Assembly: GCA_029981855.1 (NCBI GenBank)
Contig: JARRCS010000008.1
Span: 34,055-98,054 of the forward strand
DNA: 64,000 nt
Source of the DNA: Halanaerobiales bacterium
Lineage (GTDB): Bacteria > Bacillota > Halanaerobiia > Halanaerobiales > DTU029
Direction of reading: 5' to 3'
A program made the position numbers and the translations under genes. Each line of letters begins with the position of its first letter. The first letter of the stretch is position 1. Positions 9,075 through 17,886 of this stretch are shown here, one piece after another. Under the pieces are notes generated by a model. It was given only the letters and a program-made list of their open reading frames with translations, searched no databases and was not told the DNA's origin.

Positions 9075-10934
9075 ATGATTAGTGCTGAAAATCGTAAAAA
9101 GCTGGAAAAACTGAATAATAACCGTGTTGTTGAGATTGTGGAAATGGCAGTTGACCTTTGTAAACCGGAAAAGGTTACTGTAATTACGGATTCCCCGGAA
9201 GATATAGCTTATGTAAGGCAACTGGCCCTGAAAAAGGGGGAGGAAAAAAAGCTGGCCATCGAAGGCCATACCTATCATTTTGATGGGTATTATGACCAGG
9301 CCCGTGATAAGGAGCATACAAAGTACTTACTGGCAGAATACGAAGATTTAGGCCTTGATATTAACTGGATAGAGAGGGATAAAGGTCTGGATGAGATCCT
9401 CTCCTACTTAGACGGCAGTATGGAGGGGAAAGAGATGCTGGTTAGGTTCTTCTCTCTGGGGCCTAATAATTCTGTATTTTCCCTTCCTGCTTTACAGATA
9501 ACCGATTCCGCCTATGTTGCCCATAGCGAGGATATCCTCTACCGGCCGGGGTATGAGAATTTTAAGAGTCTGCAGGGCTCTGATCAATTTTTTTACTTTC
9601 TGCATTCGGCCGGCAGGCTAGATGAAAAGGGTAATAGTAAGGATGTAGATAAACGCAGGATTTATATCGACCTGCAGGAAAACAGGGTTTTGACGGTGAA
9701 TAATCAGTATGCCGGAAACAGCGTAGGGTTAAAGAAACTGGCCTTCAGGCTTGCCATTAAAAAGGCCTCTATGGAGGGCTGGTTAGCCGAGCATATGTTT
9801 ATTACCGGTGTCCACGGACCTGATGACAGGGTAACCTACTTTACCGGCGCTTTCCCCAGTGCCTGTGGCAAGACGAGTACGGCTATGATCCCCGGACAGA
9901 CAATTGTCGGCGATGATATCGCCTATTTGAAAATTATTGATGGGGTTGTTCGGGCGGTCAATGTGGAAAGAGGGATCTTCGGCATTATCCAAGATGTTAA
10001 TCCGGAGGATGATCCGGTAATCTATAAGGCCCTAACCACTCCCAGGGAAATGATCTTCTCCAATGTCCTGATCAAGGATGGTAAACCCTACTGGCTGGGA
10101 ATGGGCCAGGAGCTGCCAGAAGAAGGTATTAACTTTTCCGGAGAGTGGTATAAGGGTAAAAAGGGTCCTGATGGCAAAGAGGTGCCGCCGGCCCATAAAA
10201 ATGCCCGTTACACTATCCGCATAAGTGATCTGGAAAACTGTGATCCAAGATATGATGACCCGGAAGGGGTGCCGATTAAAGGTGTTGTCTACGGGGGACG
10301 TGATTCCGATACCAGTGTCCCGGTGGCAGAGACTTTAAGCTGGTCCCACGGGGTATTTACCGGGGCCTGTCTGGAGTCGGAAACAACGGCCGCGACCCTG
10401 GGTAAGGAGGGCGAAAGAAAACATAACCCGATGGCTAACCTTGATTTCCTGGCTATACCCATCGGTACCTATATCGAGAATCATTTGAAATTCGGTAAGG
10501 AAGCGGAAGAAACCCCCAGGATCTTTGCCGTGAACTATTTCCTTAAGGAGAATGGCACCGGTAGGTATCTTAACGGTATGCTGGATAAAAAGATCTGGAT
10601 GCTCTGGATGGAAGGCCGGGTAAATGGAGAATTTGCAGCCATCAAAACCCCGATTGGCTATATTCCTAAATACGATGACCTTAAGGGTTTATTTAAGGAG
10701 CATCTTGATAAGGAATATACTGAAGAAGATTATGAAGAGCAGTTTACCATCAGGATCAATAACTACCTGGCCAAGTTTGAGAGAATGGAAGAGATATACT
10801 CGGATATAGCAGGTATTCCGGAGGAATTTATGAAGGAACTCAAAGCTCAGAAGGAGCGCTTGATAGCTGCCAGGGAGCAGTATAAGACAGAGGAGATCTC
10901 ACCCTTTGAGTTTGCCGATGAGCTATCTGCATAA
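9075..10934 (+). CDS. pckG: Phosphoenolpyruvate carboxykinase (GTP)
   Basis: A 619-aa enzyme of the GTP-dependent PEPCK family interconverting oxaloacetate + GTP with PEP + CO2 + GDP. The kinase P-loop with the family's hyper-reactive cysteine is FPSACGKTS (C264, K266), followed by the metal-binding G-D-D-I-A-Y and, later, R-K-H-N-P-M-A-N-L-D-F. In an anaerobe it can run in the carboxylating direction to feed C4 metabolism as well as in gluconeogenesis; direction is not readable here. An AGGAGGG ribosome binding site precedes ATG. It is flanked by terminators on both sides, so it is probably monocistronic. Confidence 0.96.
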   Translation: MISAENRKKLEKLNNNRVVEIVEMAVDLCKPEKVTVITDSPEDIAYVRQLALKKGEEKKLAIEGHTYHFDGYYDQARDKEHTKYLLAEYEDLGLDINWIERDKGLDEILSYLDGSMEGKEMLVRFFSLGPNNSVFSLPALQITDSAYVAHSEDILYRPGYENFKSLQGSDQFFYFLHSAGRLDEKGNSKDVDKRRIYIDLQENRVLTVNNQYAGNSVGLKKLAFRLAIKKASMEGWLAEHMFITGVHGPDDRVTYFTGAFPSACGKTSTAMIPGQTIVGDDIAYLKIIDGVVRAVNVERGIFGIIQDVNPEDDPVIYKALTTPREMIFSNVLIKDGKPYWLGMGQELPEEGINFSGEWYKGKKGPDGKEVPPAHKNARYTIRISDLENCDPRYDDPEGVPIKGVVYGGRDSDTSVPVAETLSWSHGVFTGACLESETTAATLGKEGERKHNPMANLDFLAIPIGTYIENHLKFGKEAEETPRIFAVNYFLKENGTGRYLNGMLDKKIWMLWMEGRVNGEFAAIKTPIGYIPKYDDLKGLFKEHLDKEYTEEDYEEQFTIRINNYLAKFERMEEIYSDIAGIPEEFMKELKAQKERLIAAREQYKTEEISPFEFADELSA

Positions 10935-10941
10935 ATGATTT

Positions 10942-10982
10942 GCCCCATTTCAGCTGACTTTAGCCGGAATGGGGCTTTTTTT
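10942..10982 (+). terminator. Rho-independent terminator after pckG
   Basis: GCCCCATT pairs with AATGGGGC around an 18-nt loop, followed by seven T. It lies in the 66-bp gap between convergent pckG and pdxT; the T tract serves the plus strand. Confidence 0.9.
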
Positions 10983-11000
10983 GCAATCTATTCTTTCGGC

Positions 11001-11579
11001 TTAATGAATGATTTTGTTTATAAAATACTGATGGAAGGTAGGATTGTCGGTTAATTCGGGATGAAAGGAGGTAACCAGGATATTATCCTTCTCGGCAGCG
11101 ACTATCTTATCCTCAATTTTAGCGAGAATCCTGACATCCTCCCCAACTGCTGTAATGATTGGGGCCCTGATAAAGACCAGCTCGACCGGCTCAGGGGAGA
11201 CGGCGGGAATTATCTTTTTAGTTATAAAACTATCCAGCTGGCTACCGAAAGCATTGCGTTTAACCGTTATCTCTATCAGCCCTAGGTGGATCATATCTTT
11301 ATTTTCGATTTTATCAGCCAGGAGGATCAGCCCGGCACAGGTCCCCCAGATAGGTTTATTCCGGTGTTTTAATTCCTTAATTGCGTCTATCATATCGTAT
11401 TTTTTCAGTAATTTGCCGATAGTAGTGCTTTCACCACCCGGGATGATTAAGGCATCCAGACCGGGGATTTGCTCTGCCTTTTTTACCGGTATTGGAGAGA
11501 CATTTTCTATCTCTTTTAGCAGATCAATATGCTCGCTAACTCCACCCTGTAGGGCTAAAACTCCAACCTTCTTTTCCAT
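11001..11579 (-). CDS. pdxT: Pyridoxal 5'-phosphate synthase glutaminase subunit
   Basis: A 192-aa class-I glutamine amidotransferase supplying ammonia to PdxS. It has G-V-L-A-L-Q-G-G at the N-terminus, the PGGEST oxyanion motif, nucleophile C81 in GTCAGL, and the His/Glu pair in SFHPEL (H173, E175). It starts 1 bp after the pdxS stop, so the two are translated from one mRNA and assemble as the PdxS dodecamer with PdxT subunits. It is transcribed away from the PdxR-type regulator. Confidence 0.97.
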   Translation of the reverse strand: MEKKVGVLALQGGVSEHIDLLKEIENVSPIPVKKAEQIPGLDALIIPGGESTTIGKLLKKYDMIDAIKELKHRNKPIWGTCAGLILLADKIENKDMIHLGLIEITVKRNAFGSQLDSFITKKIIPAVSPEPVELVFIRAPIITAVGEDVRILAKIEDKIVAAEKDNILVTSFHPELTDNPTFHQYFINKIIH

Positions 11580-11580
11580 C

Positions 11581-12471
11581 TCACCAGCCCCGTTCGGCCA
11601 GTTTTTGCTCCGCCGGTATTTCCCTGATATCCAGTCCGGACATGGGTTCTCCTAGATCTTCCGAAACTCTGGCCAGGATATCCGGATCATCAAAGTGGGT
11701 GGTGGCTTCAACTATTGCCCTGGCCCTTTTTTCGGGATTGCCCGATTTAAAGATACCGGAACCCACGAATACGCCGTCGGCACCCAGTTGCATCATTAAA
11801 GCTGCATCGGCCGGAGTAGCGATTCCACCGGCAGCAAAGTTGACTACCGGTAGTTTACCCTTTTCGGCTACATATTTGACTAAATCATAGGGGGCCTGCA
11901 GGTTTTTGGCCTCGGTCATCAGTTCTTCATTACCGAGGTTGGTTAATCTTTTAATCTGGGAATTAACCGTTCTCAGATGGCGGACCGCCTCTACAACATT
12001 ACCGGTTCCCGCTTCACCTTTGGTTCTAATCATGGCAGCACCTTCACCGATTCTGCGCAGGGCCTCACCAAGGTTACGGGCGCCGCAGACAAAGGGGATC
12101 TTAAAGGCCCATTTATCGATGTGGAACTCCTCATCGGCCGGGGTTAAAACCTCACTCTCGTCGATGTAATCGATCCCGATCGCCTCCAGGATCTGGGCTT
12201 CAACAAAGTGGCCAATCCTTACCTTGGCCATTACCGGGATGGAAACGGCCTCTACTATCTCTTTAATCATCTTTGGGTCGGACATCCGGGCCACCCCTCC
12301 TTTTTTCCGGATATCTGCCGGAACCCTCTCTAAGGCCATAACGGCTACTGCACCGGCCTCCTCGGCAATCTTTGCCTCTTCAGGGGTGGTTACGTCCATG
12401 ATGACTCCACCCTTTAACATCTGGGCTAGATTTTTATTAACCCGATAACGTTCCTCAATCTGTTCGGTCAT
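11581..12471 (-). CDS. pdxS: Pyridoxal 5'-phosphate synthase lyase subunit
   Basis: A 296-aa (beta/alpha)8 enzyme making PLP from ribose-5-phosphate, glyceraldehyde-3-phosphate and ammonia. Both catalytic lysines are visible: K83 in [10 protein letters not shown] and K151 in [10 protein letters not shown]. The length and the first [10 protein letters not shown] block are standard. It is the first gene of pdxST and is divergent from a MocR regulator across a 278-bp spacer containing repeated TAATACAAT-like boxes, so it is probably controlled by PLP level through that regulator. Confidence 0.97.
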   Translation of the reverse strand: MTEQIEERYRVNKNLAQMLKGGVIMDVTTPEEAKIAEEAGAVAVMALERVPADIRKKGGVARMSDPKMIKEIVEAVSIPVMAKVRIGHFVEAQILEAIGIDYIDESEVLTPADEEFHIDKWAFKIPFVCGARNLGEALRRIGEGAAMIRTKGEAGTGNVVEAVRHLRTVNSQIKRLTNLGNEELMTEAKNLQAPYDLVKYVAEKGKLPVVNFAAGGIATPADAALMMQLGADGVFVGSGIFKSGNPEKRARAIVEATTHFDDPDILARVSEDLGEPMSGLDIREIPAEQKLAERGW

Positions 12472-12520
12472 TTTTATTCCTCCCTGTTTGATTTTGTTTG
12501 CCCAAATCTGTTATAATAAA

Positions 12521-12640
12521 AATGTAATAATACAATATGTAAGATGAAGATAAATTGCTTTATTATATTATTACATAACAACATTGTATTGTCAATAGAC
12601 AGCACAATAGATATTACATTTCTTTGTAGTAATACAATTT
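12521..12640. promoter_or_regulatory. pdxST/pdxR divergent control region with repeated TAATACAAT-like boxes
   Basis: On the minus strand, TTGACA (12590-12595) with AATAAT 17 bp or TAATAT 19 bp downstream gives a good pdxS promoter. Copies of an A/T box related to ATGTAATAATACAAT occur at 12522-12536, inverted at 12568-12591 (ATTACAT, ATTGTATTG), and at 12613-12638 (ATTACAT, GTAATACAAT). Boxes overlap the -35 and spacer of the pdxS promoter. MocR/PdxR regulators bind such repeated boxes, so this is a likely operator; that step is inferred. Confidence 0.6.
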
Positions 12641-12663
12641 TGCCGGCAAATATATTTTATCTC

Positions 12664-12730
12664 TCCAACATTTATTTGCAGTTGTTTGAAGGTAAGTAAG
12701 TTGCCGAACGGAGTGAGGCATTAATTTTAG
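12664..12730 (+). repeat. Partial copy of a dispersed palindromic repeat (right half) before pdxR
   Basis: CCAACATTTATTTGCAGTT followed by GCCGAACGGAGTGAGGC and ATTAATTTTA matches the right arm and tail of the elements at 27235 and 29955. The left arm is absent here. The copy ends a few bases before the pdxR ribosome binding site (AGGAGG at 12735). Confidence 0.6.
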
Positions 12731-12749
12731 AAAAAGGAGGGGTCGGTGG

Positions 12750-14228
12750 ATGGATTTATTAATTAATCTGGATAGAGGGGGAAAGACCAGTCTCTATATT
12801 CAACTCTATAAGCAAATAAAGAAGGCGATTATCGAAAATAGGCTAAAGGCAAATAGTAAGTTGCCTGCAATTAGAGAGATGGCCGATCAGCTGGACATTA
12901 ACCCGGCAACAGTCGTGAAGGCCTACAATCTTCTGGAAAGGGAGCAACTAATCTATAAAAGGGTAGGGAGCGGTAGTTATGTCAGTGGAAATTATGTAGG
13001 TTCTTCCGGAAAGAGGATAAATTTAGATAGAGTTTCTTCTGAAGTAGCTGATGAACCTGACCTTTTGGAATACGGACAGATTCAGGTTGATTCCGATATT
13101 AATTTTGCCAGTGCCACACCGACACCCGACCTTTTTCCGGTTAAAGATTTTAAGCGGATGATTAATAGGGTTCTGGATAGGGACGGTGGAGAGGCCTTCG
13201 TTTACCAGAAGAGTCAGGGTTATTATCCTCTAAGAGAATCGATTCAGGCCCAACTCAATAAACAGGGGATCGAGGTGGACATAGATAATATTCAGATAGT
13301 TTCGGGGGCCCAGCAGGCAATCGATCTGATAGCCAAAATCCTGGTCGATTTTGAAGATACGGTTCTGGTTGAAGAACCGACCTACTCCGGTGCCCTATCT
13401 GCCTTTCAGAGCCGGGGGGCCAGGATTAAATCGATTCCTCTCTTGAGTAATGGTCTGGATTTAAATAAACTGGAGGAAGTATTACCGGATATTGATGTTT
13501 CCTTTATCTATGTTATGACCAGCTTTCAAAATCCCACCGGTATTTCCTGGAGCAGGGAGGCGAAGGAGGGGTTGTTAAAGTTGGCCGGCAAATATAATTT
13601 CTTAATTATTGAGGATGATTGTCTATCAGATTTATATTATCAGGGTGAAAGGCCCGTCCCCTTAAAGGCTTATGACCGGGATGACAGGGTAATTTATATA
13701 AAAAGCTATTCCAAGATATTTATGCCCGGTTTGAGATTGGCCTTTATGATTTTGCCGAAAAACCTAATTCCTTCCATCCTGGCAGCTAAATATGCCACCG
13801 ATATTTCCTCTTCCGGGTTGACCCAGCGGGCCTTCGACCTCTATCTCAGAGAGGGTCTCTGGGACAGGCACCTGGAGAAGATGAGGCAGCTCTTTAAGAA
13901 ACGTTTTCAAATGATGAAGATTATGATGAAATCATTTCCTTCAGAGGTTAGTTTAATCTTTGAGCCGCAGGGAGGATTATATTTCTGGTTATCCCTACCG
14001 GAGGATGTAGATAGCGAGAGTTTCTATAGAATGGCCCTGAAGAACGGAGTAGCCTTTTTGCCCGGTAGGGTCTTCAGTGTTAAGGAAGGGAATTTGCCCT
14101 TATTTAGATTGAGCTTCGCTGCTGTTGATGAACCGGAGATAAAAAGGGGTATGGATTTGCTGGCCCGTCTTTTAAGGGAATTTATTGAGAAGGGAAACAG
14201 GAGGGAAGGTTATCTACCTCTACTTTAA
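12750..14228 (+). CDS. pdxR: MocR-type regulator (GntR helix-turn-helix + aminotransferase fold), likely PdxR
   Basis: A 492-aa fusion. Residues 1-75 form a GntR winged helix (Y-I-Q-L-Y-K-Q-I-K-K-A-I then L-P-A-I-R-E-M-A). Residues from about 110 form a fold-type-I aminotransferase domain with the PLP-binding Lys in S-Y-S-K-I-F-M-P-G-L-R (K322). Proteins of this kind sense PLP through the aminotransferase-like domain. The gene is divergent from pdxS, the usual place for PdxR, so control of pdxST (activation in known cases) is likely. AGGAGG lies 9 nt before ATG. Symbol is by family and position. Confidence 0.85.
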   Translation: MDLLINLDRGGKTSLYIQLYKQIKKAIIENRLKANSKLPAIREMADQLDINPATVVKAYNLLEREQLIYKRVGSGSYVSGNYVGSSGKRINLDRVSSEVADEPDLLEYGQIQVDSDINFASATPTPDLFPVKDFKRMINRVLDRDGGEAFVYQKSQGYYPLRESIQAQLNKQGIEVDIDNIQIVSGAQQAIDLIAKILVDFEDTVLVEEPTYSGALSAFQSRGARIKSIPLLSNGLDLNKLEEVLPDIDVSFIYVMTSFQNPTGISWSREAKEGLLKLAGKYNFLIIEDDCLSDLYYQGERPVPLKAYDRDDRVIYIKSYSKIFMPGLRLAFMILPKNLIPSILAAKYATDISSSGLTQRAFDLYLREGLWDRHLEKMRQLFKKRFQMMKIMMKSFPSEVSLIFEPQGGLYFWLSLPEDVDSESFYRMALKNGVAFLPGRVFSVKEGNLPLFRLSFAAVDEPEIKRGMDLLARLLREFIEKGNRREGYLPLL

Positions 14229-14246
14229 AAGGGTGATCTGGGCCTG

Positions 14247-14412
14247 ATAACCCCAAGTTTAATAAACCCATAATGACAACAATCTACTAAAAACAACTTT
14301 TTCACTTAATAAGTGAAAAAAATTCCCTATTAAATATAGAAAAGAAAGCCCTCATCCTTTATAATTAAAGTAGTCACAAAAAACCATAAAGGAGGGCTTT
14401 CTAGTAACTACT
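14247..14412 (+). repeat. 166-bp repeated element, copy 1 (IS left-end-like, with promoter and hairpin-masked RBS)
   Basis: Nearly identical to 19904-20070, with a few substitutions and one indel. In order: ATAACCCCAAG at the left edge, a TTTTTCACTT/AAGTGAAAAA hairpin, TAGAAA-17 bp-TATAAT (14337-14365), a long hairpin with arms 14343-14362 and 14386-14402, then CTAGTAACTACT. The right arm contains AAAGGAGGG. The GTG start present in copy 2 is GTA here, followed two codons later by TGA. The copy ends 60 bp before the beta-CASP gene and may supply its promoter. Confidence 0.75.
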
Positions 14413-14472
14413 TGAGTCCAACTCAGTACTGGAAATAATTTTGAAGATAAAAGGAGGTATCTGCTGGTCGAA

Positions 14473-16986
14473 ATGAAGATTACGTTTTGTGGAGGAGCCC
14501 GGGAAGTCGGCGCTAGTTGTTATTTACTTAAAATTGATGGTCAGAATATATTACTAGATAGTGGTATTAGAATGAAAGGTAGTGATAATCTCCCTGATTT
14601 CCGCTTGATTCAGGAAGAGGGGGGTGTGGATGCTATTATAGTTAGCCATGCCCATCTGGATCATAGTGGTTCTCTGCCCGTTATCAGCCGTGAATATCCT
14701 GAGGCCAGGATTTATATGACCCATGCTACTAAAGATTTAATCCGGGTTCTCCTTTATGATAGTTTGAAGATCATGGAGCGGGCTGAGGCAGATATACCTA
14801 TCTATGCCGAAAAACACGTGGTTGAGATGTTGGACCGGGGAGTCTCCTTTTCACCCCAGTATCCTTTTCAGCCTATACCTGGCAAAGATATCAGGGTTAC
14901 CTTTTATAATGCTGGTCATGTGGCCGGGGCAGCCCTGGTCTATATTCAGGGAAAAGAAGGAACTCTATTATATACCGGGGATTTTTCGGTAACAGACCAG
15001 CAGACCGTTATTGGCGCCTCTGTACCTCGTCTTAGGCCAGATGTCATGATTACCGAAGCTACTTATGGAGACAAGCTTCATTCCAATAGAAAGCTAGAAG
15101 AAAAGCGACTAATAGCTACAGTCAAAGAAGTAATTGAGGGTCAGGGAAAGATTTTGATTCCTGCTTTTGCTCTGGGCCGGGCTCAGGAGATAATTTTAAT
15201 TTTGCGGAAGGCTATGAATAAAAATGAACTTCCAGAATTTAAGATTTATGTAGATGGTATGGTCAGGGCCATTAATAGGATTTACAGCTTAAATCCCAAT
15301 TATTTGAAGTCCAATCTGGCCCGGAAGATATTTCGGGGAAATGATATCTTTTATGATGATAATATCATCGAAGTTGAAGACCAGGAGATGAGGGAAGAAA
15401 TTTTGGAAAACGAGGAACCCCTCTGTATTATCTCCAGCTCAGGCATGTTAAAAGGAGGTCCCAGCTGTTTTTATGCTGAGAAGATACTAACAGAAGAAAA
15501 GAATTTCATCGCTATAACCGGTTATCAGGATGAAGAGGCGCCGGGAAGGGATATCCTGGACCTCCTGGATGATGAATCAGATGAGCGGGTACTGGAACTA
15601 AATAATAAGAGATTACCGGTTAACTGTGAGTTTGGTAAATATGGTCTCTCTGCCCATGCCGATAAGGGTGAACTTCTGGGTTTAATTCATCGGGTAACCC
15701 CCCGGAGGATCTTTTTAGTTCACGGGAATGAGGAAGTAATTGAGAAGCTGGCCCTGGAGATGAATCAGGAGATCAGGGCCGGAATCTATGTGCCCTCCAA
15801 TGGAGAGAGTTATCAGGTTAATTTCCGGAATCCCCGTAAACAGCTTGCTAATTTCCGGGATTTGAAGCCTTTAAATAAGGGTCAGGAGCTTTCTGATGAG
15901 AATTTGGAGGAGCTATGGAAGTATATCTATCAACAGACGGGAACAGATACGGGTTATTCGGTTGAGGAGTTAATCTATCTTCAGGAAGGTGTCAAAACCT
16001 GGACAGAAGAGAAAGTGGAGAGGTACCGTGAACTATTAAATAATAGCAGGTTTTTTACTCCTAATTGCCGGCGGCTCTTCCTCTATCATCCGGTGGCAGA
16101 AGAGGAACTCAAGGAAGAGGATGGGGTCATGGAGATGAATGAGATGTTTGCCTATGTCGATGAACTCTTCCCGCCGGAGACCGGTCTCTATAAACGGGGG
16201 GCCAGAAGAGAAGAAAAGGTAGTCATACTTAACTTTAATTTTCCCTCAGTGGCTGTCAGGAAATATAAGGATAAGATAAGAGAGCTGGAAGAAGAGACGG
16301 GCTGGCAGGTTGAGATCAATGAAGATCTTAATCAGGTAGCCCTGGAAGAAGAGGTCTACCGTCTTTTTCCTGTAGAACTTGGTATTGAGAAGATTTCTTA
16401 TTATAGAAATGAAGGAAAGTGCCAGGTTAGTCTGGATCAAGAACCGGAAGATGCCAATAAAATTATTGCTAGATTTAAAGATATAACTGGAATTGACCTT
16501 ATTCTTGATTATCCGGGAGGAGAGATGGGGAATAGGGAGAAAGAGAGTTTATCTTTGCAAGAGAAGGACCCTGCAGAGATGATGGAGCAGAATCAAGCCT
16601 TTGCCTATATTGATGAGGCCTTTCGTGCTCATGGGCTTAGATTATATAAAAAGAGCCGGAAAGAAGCCGGAGGGGTTCCTTACCTAGAATTATATTTTAT
16701 CTCACCGGAAGTAGGGGAGCGATATCTTGATATTATTGAAAAATTAGAAGAGGATACCGGCTGGAATATTAAACTGGGTCAGACCCCCATCCAGAATGAG
16801 ATTATTAATCTGGCCCGTCGTCTGGTCTTGTCAAAAGGACTTAAGTTGTTGAAAAATCCGGGATTATTCCGGGATAAAACCCTGGTGAAGGTAAAGGTTG
16901 CCGGTGAGATTGACGAAGATACGCTTAAAACCATGCAGAGAGAATTTGCTGAAAAGACTGCTTATCAGCTTGAGCTGGAATGGTAG
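14473..16986 (+). CDS. beta-CASP metallo-beta-lactamase ribonuclease with duplicated C-terminal domain
   Basis: 837 aa. Residues 1-450 form a CPSF/KEN-type beta-CASP nuclease: SHAHLDHSG (H59, H61, D63, H64), the NAGHVAGA histidine, YTGDFS aspartate, motif A T-E-A-T-Y-G-D, motif B F-A-L-G-R-A-Q-E, and motif C LVHGNEE. It likely cleaves RNA endo- or exonucleolytically in the cytoplasm. The remaining 390 residues hold two copies of an alpha/beta unit (FAYVDE...LEEETGW and FAYIDE...LEEDTGW) I do not recognise. GGAGG lies 15 nt before ATG; in-frame CTG codons at 14461/14464 are alternatives. A repeat element lies just upstream. Confidence 0.85.
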   Translation: MKITFCGGAREVGASCYLLKIDGQNILLDSGIRMKGSDNLPDFRLIQEEGGVDAIIVSHAHLDHSGSLPVISREYPEARIYMTHATKDLIRVLLYDSLKIMERAEADIPIYAEKHVVEMLDRGVSFSPQYPFQPIPGKDIRVTFYNAGHVAGAALVYIQGKEGTLLYTGDFSVTDQQTVIGASVPRLRPDVMITEATYGDKLHSNRKLEEKRLIATVKEVIEGQGKILIPAFALGRAQEIILILRKAMNKNELPEFKIYVDGMVRAINRIYSLNPNYLKSNLARKIFRGNDIFYDDNIIEVEDQEMREEILENEEPLCIISSSGMLKGGPSCFYAEKILTEEKNFIAITGYQDEEAPGRDILDLLDDESDERVLELNNKRLPVNCEFGKYGLSAHADKGELLGLIHRVTPRRIFLVHGNEEVIEKLALEMNQEIRAGIYVPSNGESYQVNFRNPRKQLANFRDLKPLNKGQELSDENLEELWKYIYQQTGTDTGYSVEELIYLQEGVKTWTEEKVERYRELLNNSRFFTPNCRRLFLYHPVAEEELKEEDGVMEMNEMFAYVDELFPPETGLYKRGARREEKVVILNFNFPSVAVRKYKDKIRELEEETGWQVEINEDLNQVALEEEVYRLFPVELGIEKISYYRNEGKCQVSLDQEPEDANKIIARFKDITGIDLILDYPGGEMGNREKESLSLQEKDPAEMMEQNQAFAYIDEAFRAHGLRLYKKSRKEAGGVPYLELYFISPEVGERYLDIIEKLEEDTGWNIKLGQTPIQNEIINLARRLVLSKGLKLLKNPGLFRDKTLVKVKVAGEIDEDTLKTMQREFAEKTAYQLELEW

Positions 16987-17011
16987 TTGTCTTTTTATTT
17001 GTTTTCTGACG

Positions 17012-17020
17012 TGGTATAAT
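17012..17020 (+). promoter_or_regulatory. Extended -10 promoter before the MNT/HEPN pair
   Basis: TGGTATAAT is an extended -10 element with only a weak -35. The expected start, about 7 nt downstream, would exclude ATG 17021 from the mRNA and include ATG 17054, which supports the chosen start of the nucleotidyltransferase gene. Confidence 0.5.
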
Positions 17021-17053
17021 ATGGATAAGAGACAAAAGAAACGGGGTGGCTTG

Positions 17054-17410
17054 ATGGACAGATCTATAAAAGATAAATACCCCCTCCTATTTAAAGATAA
17101 GGACAGTAAAATTAATCTAGACTCCCGTTATAAAAAGGCCTGGCAGAGAGCTAGAGAGGCTGCTGCTATTTTAAAGAAGGAATATGGGGCTAAAGAGGTC
17201 TGGGTTTTTGGTTCTTTAACAGATAAGAATAAATTTCATAGAAAATCAGATATTGATTTAGCCGAAGTTGGTATTCCTGATAATAAATTTTATGCAGCTT
17301 TTGCAGCTATAACAAGGCAGATTAGAGATTTTAAGATAGACCTCGTTGATGCAGAAAGTTGCCGGAATGTTTTAAAGAAGGCCATAGTGAAGGAGGGGAT
17401 TAAGGTATGA
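17054..17410 (+). CDS. MNT-type minimal nucleotidyltransferase (antitoxin candidate)
   Basis: 118 aa. The DNA polymerase beta-like nucleotidyltransferase motif is complete: G-S at 53-54 and S-D-I-D-L (D66, D68), then F-K-I-D-L-V-D as the third acidic strand. In MNT/HEPN modules this protein neutralises the HEPN ribonuclease, in characterised cases by adding AMP to it. The stop overlaps the next gene by 4 nt (ATGA), the usual toxin-antitoxin arrangement. GGGGTGG lies upstream of ATG 17054. The gene is more AT-rich than the surrounding housekeeping genes, which suggests transfer. Confidence 0.85.
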   Translation: MDRSIKDKYPLLFKDKDSKINLDSRYKKAWQRAREAAAILKKEYGAKEVWVFGSLTDKNKFHRKSDIDLAEVGIPDNKFYAAFAAITRQIRDFKIDLVDAESCRNVLKKAIVKEGIKV

Positions 17411-17886
17411 ACAGGAAATATTTAGCTTTGATAAGTCGGATTGAAGAGGAGTTAGCTGATATTGAAATCCTTGTTAATAAAGTTATTAATGGTTGGAAGT
17501 ATGTAAAAAAAACTGGAGATAGTTTCTATTTAGATAGTGTTGCCCTTAATCTACATGGATTCTATTCAGCCCTGGAAAGGATTTTTTTACTCATTGCTCA
17601 GGAGATTGATGAAAGTATTCCTGAAGGGGGTTCCTGGCATCAGGATTTATTAATGCAGATGAAAACAGAGATAAAAAAAGTTAGACCGGCTGTAATATCC
17701 CGTGAAACTTATCAACGACTGGATGAATACAGGGGTTTTAGACATGTGGTCAGGAATGTATATACCTTTAACTTATCAATGGAGAGAATAGAACCTCTGG
17801 TAGATAATATTGAGAATATCTTTTTTCAAATAAAGGATGAGTTAGGGAGATTTACAAATTTTATTGAAAAAGTTAGTGAGAATTAA
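17407..17886 (+). CDS. HEPN-domain protein, HepT-like toxin candidate
   Basis: 159 aa, all-helical in appearance. It pairs with the upstream MNT gene by a 4-nt overlap. The motif region reads Y-R-G-F-R-H-V-V-R-N-V-Y (R109, H113), matching a HepT-like HEPN subfamily rather than the classic R-N-x-x-x-H form. HEPN toxins are metal-independent ribonucleases active as dimers, so this is the likely toxin. Because the Arg/His spacing differs from the classic motif, activity should not be assumed. A broken Fic gene follows directly. Confidence 0.8.
   Translation: MNRKYLALISRIEEELADIEILVNKVINGWKYVKKTGDSFYLDSVALNLHGFYSALERIFLLIAQEIDESIPEGGSWHQDLLMQMKTEIKKVRPAVISRETYQRLDEYRGFRHVVRNVYTFNLSMERIEPLVDNIENIFFQIKDELGRFTNFIEKVSEN

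Noticed and set aside
11061..12448. Plus-strand reading frames across the pdxT/pdxS region
   Set aside because: They lack ribosome binding sites and are antisense shadows of two certain genes.
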